This document shows positions 7,238-12,202 of a DNA stretch of 12,202 nt, piece by piece. Each line of letters starts with the position of its first letter. Position 1 is the stretch's first letter. The DNA is taken from positions 1 through 12,202 of the forward strand of contig URCM01000090.1 in NCBI GenBank assembly GCA_900546355.1, read 5' to 3'. The DNA comes from an uncultured Bacteroides sp. (lineage in GTDB: Bacteria; Bacteroidota; Bacteroidia; Bacteroidales; Bacteroidaceae). The position numbers and the translations under genes were made by a program. The notes below the pieces were generated by a model. It was given only the letters and a program-made list of their open reading frames with translations, was not told the DNA's origin and did not search any database.

Positions 7238-9310
7238 ATGAAAAAAACTTACCCTTTGAAAGCCACGATGGCATTGGCTTTCGGACTGGCTCTCGGCACA
7301 GCGTGCGGAAACCAGCAGGCTCAGACACTCGACCCGCAACTCATCGGGACGGGTAACCCGTATCTTCCGCTTTGGGAACACCTGCCCGACGGAGAACCCC
7401 GTGTATTCGAAGACCCCGACAATCCGGGCAAGCTGCGTGCCTACATCATCGGCTCGCACGACCTGCGCATGGACAGCTATTGTGGTCCGGACATCCGTAT
7501 GTGGTCGGCACCCGTAGAAGACCTGACCGACTGGCGCGATGAAGGCCCCATCTTTACGTATCACATCGAAGACCAATGGGACGTAATGTATGCCCCCGAC
7601 CTGGTGGAAATCACACAGAAAGACGGCAAGAAGGTGTATTACCTCTACCCGCACAGCCGCGGACCGCGCCGGGAAGCGATGGTATGTAAAGGCGACCGTC
7701 CCGATGGTCCCTTTACTCCCGTCAACCTGAACGAAGACGGCACAAGCACGGTAGAAGGCAGCCTCTTGGGCTTCGACCCGTCTATCTTTGTAGAGACCGT
7801 CACCAATCCGGACGACCCCGACTATGAAACCGGCTTCCGTGCCTACGGTTTCTGGGGATTCCAACGTTCGTCGGCAGTGCAATTGGATCCCGCCACGATG
7901 TACTCGGCACGTCCGGACACAAAGGTCATCCCCTACTTCATCCCCGCCAGCAAACGCTACGGTGAAATCCGTGACCCGAAAGGTACGCAATATCCAGCCC
8001 TCTACAAGGAACAGAAGCCTGAAGACTTCAACTTCTTCGAAGCATCGTCCATCCGCCAGGTGGGCAACAAGTATGTGATGATTTTCTCGGGCTACTCCGG
8101 TCCCGATTATGGTTTAGGAAGCACCAACTCCACTCTGCGTTATGCGTATGGCGATACGCCACTCGGTCCCTGGCGCAGCGGAGGCGTATTGGTGGATTCA
8201 CGCGGCGTAGTATTGAACGAAGACGGCAGCCGCCTGCAAACCACCAATGCCGGCCACAACACCCACGGTAGCCTGCAGGAAATCAACGGCCAATGGTATG
8301 TGTTCTATCATCGTCCACCTCGTGGCTTCGGTTTCGCCCGTCAGGCCATGGTGGCTCCGGTACTGATAAAATGGGACGAAACTCCGGTAGCCGAAGGCGG
8401 CAAGGTAACCATTTGCGGCTACGACCCCTATGCGCCCGACAGCATTTGGCAAGCCAAGGCAAGCAACGGCGACACTTACACCGGTGCCGAAGTGACCTCG
8501 GAAGGCTTCCAAATCTTCGGTATGGACCCGTATAAGTATTATTCCGCCGGATATGCCTGCTACTTGTCAAATGGCCAGGCCATGCAAGACGCTTGGGACA
8601 TCTGGGACAACAACATGCCGGTGAATATGAACAAGGGCGACATTGTCGGATTCAAGTACTTCGGATTCGGCGGACTGAACCAAGCACAAAAAGGCTTGAA
8701 ACCGTTTGCAGGCGCAAAAGCTTACGACAAGACGTACTTCAACCTCTTCCTGACCGCTCAAACAGATGCCGCGTTTAAAATCAACGTCTGGATAGACGGC
8801 CCGTGGGACAACGAAACTTGGAAAGGCAAAAAGATTGGCGAAATCACTGTCCCTGCCGGAACAACTGCCGATGAAGTGACGAAATACACCCTTGACGTAA
8901 CCGACGCGGTGAAGGCATTGGACAAAAAACATGCCATCTATCTGGTAGCGGAAGGTGACACGGACGGCCAACTGTGTATCCTCCGCGGGTTGGGATTCAG
9001 CGCAGACGAGAAGAGCCTGGTTTATCCGGCAGTACCGACAGTAAGCATCCAGGCAAACGGCCAGGAAATCGAACTGCCCACAACCCCAGTCCGCTCGACC
9101 AACGCCAACGGCTACACGGGTTACGACCAATACGAAACGACCTATACGCTTCCTGCAGGCACAGCGTCCGTTCCGGAATTCACTGCTTCATCGAACAATC
9201 CGAACGTGAAAATCGAAATCACGCAACCTGAAACCACAGACGGAAAAGCCGTAGTGAAATTCGACTACAACGGTATGGTGAAGACCTATACGGTAGTCAT
9301 TAACAATTAA
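7238..9310 (+). CDS. Multidomain GH43 glycosidase, probably arabinofuranosidase/xylosidase
   Basis: A 690-residue exported protein. The signal sequence ends in LGTAC (Cys23), probably a lipoprotein, although the lipobox is not ideal. The five-bladed GH43 domain covers about residues 35-400. Its likely catalytic base is Asp59 (VFEDPDNPG), with a YAPDLVE motif at 118-124, the pKa-modulating Asp180 in GFDPSIFVE, acid Glu268 in NFFEASSIR, and a conserved His in AGHNTHGSLQ. Residues about 410-600 form a beta-rich module (YYSAGYACYLSNGQAM..., ILRGLGFSADE) resembling carbohydrate-binding domains attached to GH43 enzymes. About 605-690 is a further Ig-like tail ending in TYTVVINN. GH43 enzymes mostly remove alpha-L-arabinose or beta-xylose, which fits the xylan-type neighbours; the subfamily and exact bond cannot be fixed by eye. 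It starts 27 bases after the GH30 gene and looks co-transcribed. Confidence 0.82.
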   Translation: MKKTYPLKATMALAFGLALGTACGNQQAQTLDPQLIGTGNPYLPLWEHLPDGEPRVFEDPDNPGKLRAYIIGSHDLRMDSYCGPDIRMWSAPVEDLTDWRDEGPIFTYHIEDQWDVMYAPDLVEITQKDGKKVYYLYPHSRGPRREAMVCKGDRPDGPFTPVNLNEDGTSTVEGSLLGFDPSIFVETVTNPDDPDYETGFRAYGFWGFQRSSAVQLDPATMYSARPDTKVIPYFIPASKRYGEIRDPKGTQYPALYKEQKPEDFNFFEASSIRQVGNKYVMIFSGYSGPDYGLGSTNSTLRYAYGDTPLGPWRSGGVLVDSRGVVLNEDGSRLQTTNAGHNTHGSLQEINGQWYVFYHRPPRGFGFARQAMVAPVLIKWDETPVAEGGKVTICGYDPYAPDSIWQAKASNGDTYTGAEVTSEGFQIFGMDPYKYYSAGYACYLSNGQAMQDAWDIWDNNMPVNMNKGDIVGFKYFGFGGLNQAQKGLKPFAGAKAYDKTYFNLFLTAQTDAAFKINVWIDGPWDNETWKGKKIGEITVPAGTTADEVTKYTLDVTDAVKALDKKHAIYLVAEGDTDGQLCILRGLGFSADEKSLVYPAVPTVSIQANGQEIELPTTPVRSTNANGYTGYDQYETTYTLPAGTASVPEFTASSNNPNVKIEITQPETTDGKAVVKFDYNGMVKTYTVVINN

Positions 9311-9333
9311 CAGTTTACAGTTAATAATCTGTA

Positions 9334-9388
9334 GTTGAAAGAGACGAAGTAATTGTCCATTATCAATTGCTTCGTCTCTACGTTCAAC
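9334..9388. promoter_or_regulatory. Long hairpin between the GH43 and GH95 genes
   Basis: AGAGACGAAGTAATTG (9340-9355) pairs with CAATTGCTTCGTCTCT (9364-9379) at 15 of 16 positions, the exception being a possible G-U pair, around an 8-base loop. GTTGAA (9334-9339) and TTCAAC (9383-9388) extend the stem past a 3-base bulge. It lies in the 94-base gap and ends 16 bases before the GH95 start. It has no T run, so it looks more like an mRNA-processing, stabilising or attenuating structure than a simple terminator. Role inferred. Confidence 0.6.
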
Positions 9389-9404
9389 CCATAAAACCTG
9401 AAAC

Positions 9405-11846
9405 ATGAAAACACGGAAATTGATTTTAGCGGTTGTGTTTTCGGGACTGACGGCGATAGCCGGATATGCCGAAGACTTGAAATTGTGGTACAGCCGTCCT
9501 GCAGTGGAATGGACGGATGCCTTACCTATCGGAAACTCCCGGATGGGAGCGATGGTATATGGCGGCACGGAACGTGAAGAACTGCAACTGAACGAAGAAA
9601 CGTTTTGGGCAGGAGGACCACACGACAATAACAATAACCTTGCACAGTATGTGCTCCCTACGGTGCGCCAACTGATATTCGAAGGAAAGACTTGGGAGGC
9701 ACAACGGTTGTGCGACGCCAATTTCTTTTCGGGGAAGAACGGTATGAGTTACCTCACCTTAGGAAGTCTTTTCCTTGATTTTACCGGACACAAGGACGCG
9801 GCAAACTTTTACCGCGACTTGAACATCTCCAATGCTACAGCCACTACCCGTTATCAAGTGGACGGAGTAACCTATACCCGCACAGCCTTCGCTTCATTTA
9901 CCGATAGTGTCATTGTGATGCGTGTGCAGGCAAACCGGAAAGGCGCTTTGGCTTTCCGGCTTGCTTACGATACTCCGCTGAAGCACGAAGTGAAAACCGA
10001 AGGCAACAAGCTGTCGGTGGTTTGCTACGGCAAAGACCAAGAAGGAGTAAAGGCAGCCCTGCGTGCCGAGTGCAGGATACAAGTGATTACCGACGGCACC
10101 GTAAGGGCTTCGGGCAAAACGTTGGAAGTATCGGATGCAGGTGAAGCTGTGATTTATATCGCTGCGGCTACCAATTACGTGAACTATCACAATGTGGGCG
10201 GTGATGCGGCTGCCCGAGCCGAAAGCTGCCTGGCGCGAGCCGTAAAAATACCTTATGCAAAAGCACTGGCTGCCCACATTGCTTACTACCAAAGCCTGTT
10301 CAACCGGGTACAGCTGACGATAGGCGAAGAGACGGATGAGGCATCTGGAAAAGAAACCGATATACGTATCCGCGATTTCCACCAAGGCAAGGACCAGACG
10401 TTGCCTGTACTGCTTTTCCAGTATGGACGCTATTTGCTGATTTCGTCTTCGCAACCCGGCGGACAACCCGCCAATTTGCAAGGCGTATGGAACCGTAGCG
10501 TAAACGCGCCGTGGGACAGCAAATATACCATCAACATCAATACGGAGATGAACTACTGGCCTGCCGAAACAACCAACCTGAGCGAGATGCACCAGCCATT
10601 GTTCGCCATGCTGAAAGACTTATCGGAAACGGGAGCGAAAACAGCACGCGAAATGTATGGCTGCCGGGGATGGGTAGCTCATCATAATACCGACTTGTGG
10701 CGCATTGCGGGACCGGTGGACTTTGCCGCTGCAGGCATGTGGCCCAGCGGCGGATTCTGGCTGAGCCAGCATCTGTGGCAACATTACCTGTTTACGGGCG
10801 ACCAGACTTTTTTGCGGGAATCTTATCCGATATTGAAAGGCGCGGCACTGTTCTGCCTGGATTTCCTTGCCGAAAACCCGAATACACACGAGTGGGTGAT
10901 AGCACCTTCGGTTTCGCCCGAACACGGCCCAGTAACGGCAGGATGCACGATGGACAACCAGTTGGCGTTCGATGTGCTTTCGAACGCGTTACGCGCTTCA
11001 TTGACAGTAGGTGACGAGACGGGTTTCCAGGACACGCTGAGACAGATGATTGACCACTTGCCGCCCATGCGGATAGGCAAACACGGACAGTTACAAGAGT
11101 GGACAGAAGATGTAGACAACCCGACAGACGAGCACCGACACATTTCCCACCTCTACGGATTGCATCCCAGCAACCAAGTATCGCCCTATCGTCATCCCGA
11201 ACTGTTCCAGGCGGCACATACCACGTTAGAGCAACGGGGAGATAAGGCTACAGGCTGGAGCATCGGTTGGAAAATCAATTTTTGGGCACGGATGCTTGAC
11301 GGCAATCATGCGTTCCGTCTGATCAGCAATATGTTGCAGCTCTTGCCGAGCGATGCCGAGGCTGGCCAATATCCCGAAGGACGTACTTATCCCAATCTGT
11401 TCGACGCACATCCGCCTTTCCAGATAGACGGAAACTTCGGTGCAACGGCAGGCATTGCCGAAATGTTGCTGCAGAGCCACGACGGAGCGGTGCACCTGCT
11501 TCCGGCATTGCCCGATGTATGGAGCAAGGGGGAAGTGAAAGGCCTGGTTGCCCGCGGCGGTTTCGAAGTAACGATGAAGTGGGACAAAAGCGAATTGCGT
11601 GAAGCGGTCATCCTGTCGAAACTGGGCGGCACATTGCGTGTCCGTTCGTATGTGCCGCTGAAAGGCAAAGGCATACGTAAAGCCCAGGGCGAATGTCCGA
11701 ACGAATTGTATGCTCCCGCAGCTATCAAAACGCCGCAGGTATCACCCGAATCAGGTACTCCGGCCCAACCTACGCTCCGTAAAGTATACGAATATGACAT
11801 CGATACGAAACCCGGAAAGCGTTACCGCCTGGCTATTGGCAACTGA
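9405..11846 (+). CDS. GH95 alpha-L-fucosidase / alpha-L-galactosidase
   Basis: An 813-residue, apparently intact GH95 enzyme. A type I signal peptide (cleavage after about GYA, residue 22) and no lipobox suggest a periplasmic enzyme. The N-terminal beta domain (about 25-270) begins with [18 protein letters not shown] and contains [13 protein letters not shown]. The (alpha/alpha)6 catalytic domain follows, with family hallmarks: Asn377 and Asn379 in [14 protein letters not shown], a candidate acid Glu565 in GQLQEWTED, and Asp675 in QIDGNFGAT. These correspond to residues known from the Bifidobacterium AfcA structure. Residue 375, two before the first Asn, is Thr. As I recall, this position is His in alpha-L-fucosidases such as AfcA and Thr in the alpha-L-galactosidase of the Bacteroides ovatus xylan locus, so L-galactose on complex xylan is a reasonable substrate guess. 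Length is normal for the family. It is the last gene of the cluster. Confidence 0.9.
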   Translation: MKTRKLILAVVFSGLTAIAGYAEDLKLWYSRPAVEWTDALPIGNSRMGAMVYGGTEREELQLNEETFWAGGPHDNNNNLAQYVLPTVRQLIFEGKTWEAQRLCDANFFSGKNGMSYLTLGSLFLDFTGHKDAANFYRDLNISNATATTRYQVDGVTYTRTAFASFTDSVIVMRVQANRKGALAFRLAYDTPLKHEVKTEGNKLSVVCYGKDQEGVKAALRAECRIQVITDGTVRASGKTLEVSDAGEAVIYIAAATNYVNYHNVGGDAAARAESCLARAVKIPYAKALAAHIAYYQSLFNRVQLTIGEETDEASGKETDIRIRDFHQGKDQTLPVLLFQYGRYLLISSSQPGGQPANLQGVWNRSVNAPWDSKYTININTEMNYWPAETTNLSEMHQPLFAMLKDLSETGAKTAREMYGCRGWVAHHNTDLWRIAGPVDFAAAGMWPSGGFWLSQHLWQHYLFTGDQTFLRESYPILKGAALFCLDFLAENPNTHEWVIAPSVSPEHGPVTAGCTMDNQLAFDVLSNALRASLTVGDETGFQDTLRQMIDHLPPMRIGKHGQLQEWTEDVDNPTDEHRHISHLYGLHPSNQVSPYRHPELFQAAHTTLEQRGDKATGWSIGWKINFWARMLDGNHAFRLISNMLQLLPSDAEAGQYPEGRTYPNLFDAHPPFQIDGNFGATAGIAEMLLQSHDGAVHLLPALPDVWSKGEVKGLVARGGFEVTMKWDKSELREAVILSKLGGTLRVRSYVPLKGKGIRKAQGECPNELYAPAAIKTPQVSPESGTPAQPTLRKVYEYDIDTKPGKRYRLAIGN

Positions 11847-11913
11847 TAACGGAGCGATGCCGGTAAAGAATCATGTGAATGCCCGCATCCAGCCAATACA
11901 TACCCTCTAAAAA

Positions 11914-11982
11914 TGAATATATACTGCGGAGGCGGTTGAATATATACTGCATCCGCCCATGAATATATACTTCACCGGCTCC
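11914..11982. repeat. Three tandem 23-bp units, each starting TGAATATATACT
   Basis: The 12-base core TGAATATATACT occurs exactly at 11914, 11937 and 11960, a constant 23-base period. The 11-base remainders differ: GCGGAGGCGGT, GCATCCGCCCA and TCACCGGCTCC. The first two contain complementary GGCGG / CCGCC. Three copies with such short spacers do not make a CRISPR array. A protein-binding array or a small dispersed repeat is more likely. Confidence 0.75.
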
Positions 11983-12028
11983 TGCAGTACTACTTCGTTT
12001 TTCTTGCGGATATCCTCAGGACCTATAA

Positions 12029-12064
12029 AGAGGATTATCTTCTCCCACGAAAGGATAATCCTCT
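12029..12064. terminator. 11-bp perfect inverted repeat after GH95, candidate terminator
   Basis: AGAGGATTATC (12029-12039) and GATAATCCTCT (12054-12064) are exact complements around a 14-base loop, about 180 bases after the GH95 stop. Only a short pyrimidine stretch (CCTTTCTT) follows, not a clear T run, so terminator function is uncertain. Confidence 0.4.
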
Positions 12065-12146
12065 ATCGCCTTTCTTACTTAGAGGCACCATGACACGCGG
12101 CATCCCCTGTAATGGATTCCACCATAAAAGTCGGTATGCCCTACTG

Positions 12147-12202
12147 TTACTTAGAAGCTGTTTTGAATTTATCGTGCGATGATTTGGGATGAGTTTTTGA
12201 GG
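12147..12202. mobile_element. Possible insertion-sequence end at the right edge
   Basis: From TTACTTAGAAGC (12147) onward the DNA becomes T-rich with no coding potential and looks like the terminal region of a Bacteroidales insertion sequence. A near copy, TTACTTAGAGGC, lies at 12075-12086. This is recognition by general appearance only; no transposase or paired inverted repeat is in the window. Confidence 0.25.

Larger units (their letters stand above)
11847..12202. other. 356-base non-coding stretch at the right edge
   Basis: No gene is supported here; short open frames are only carry-over from GH95. The stretch contains a three-copy 23-bp tandem array (11914-11982), an 11-bp perfect inverted repeat (12029-12064), and from about 12147 a sequence that may be the end of another insertion sequence running out of the window. 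Confidence 0.6.

Noticed and set aside
7229..7990. Long minus-strand open frame opposite the GH43 gene
   Set aside because: It lies wholly over a well-supported catalytic domain and its translation shows no family motif.
11914..11982. CRISPR array
   Set aside because: Repeats are only 12 bases with 11-base spacers, three copies, and there are no cas genes.

Overview
The window looks like a chromosomal accessory region of a gut-type Bacteroidales bacterium (Bacteroides, Phocaeicola or a relative). The evidence is a SusD fragment with the family's C-terminal signature, a run of lipoproteins with Cys lipoboxes (one followed by the Ser-Asp-Asp-Asp surface-export pattern), a BACON domain, no clear Shine-Dalgarno sequences, and AT-rich intergenic DNA with palindromes. 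No RNA gene or CRISPR array was seen.

Layout. (1) 83-1106, minus strand: a broken IS630-family transposase (frameshifted, and cut off just after the second catalytic Asp) fused in frame to the last ~67 codons of a UvrD/Rep-like helicase. This is a rearrangement scar. (2) 1107-2153, plus strand: the C-terminal part of a SusD-like glycan-binding lipoprotein, beginning abruptly where the IS630 remnant ends. The SusD N-terminus and the partner SusC are absent. (3) 2185-3228 and 3261-5465: two lipoproteins in the usual surface-glycan-binding positions. The first is DUF1735-like; the second is a degenerate GH10 xylanase fold split by two tandem carbohydrate-binding-like modules. (4) 5466-5875: an intergenic region full of inverted repeats. 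(5) 5876-7210: a BACON-GH30 lipoprotein (GH30_8 xylanase type) lacking about 100 residues at the start of its barrel. (6) 7238-9310: a multidomain GH43 enzyme. (7) 9405-11846: a GH95 alpha-L-fucosidase/alpha-L-galactosidase. (8) 11847-12202: non-coding DNA with a three-copy 23-bp repeat, a strong hairpin and possibly the end of another insertion sequence.

Together these genes read as the downstream half of a polysaccharide utilization locus (PUL) for a complex glucuronoarabinoxylan. SusD and the two lipoproteins would capture glycan at the surface, GH30_8 would cut uronic-acid-decorated xylan, GH43 would remove arabinose/xylose, and periplasmic GH95 would remove terminal L-galactose or L-fucose. 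Here the locus is decapitated (no SusC, truncated SusD) and its GH30 is internally deleted, so it may be decaying or may depend on another PUL. I found no clearly new molecular system. The most unusual features are the pseudo-GH10 protein with compositionally foreign binding modules, the internally deleted GH30, and the 23-bp repeat array after GH95.
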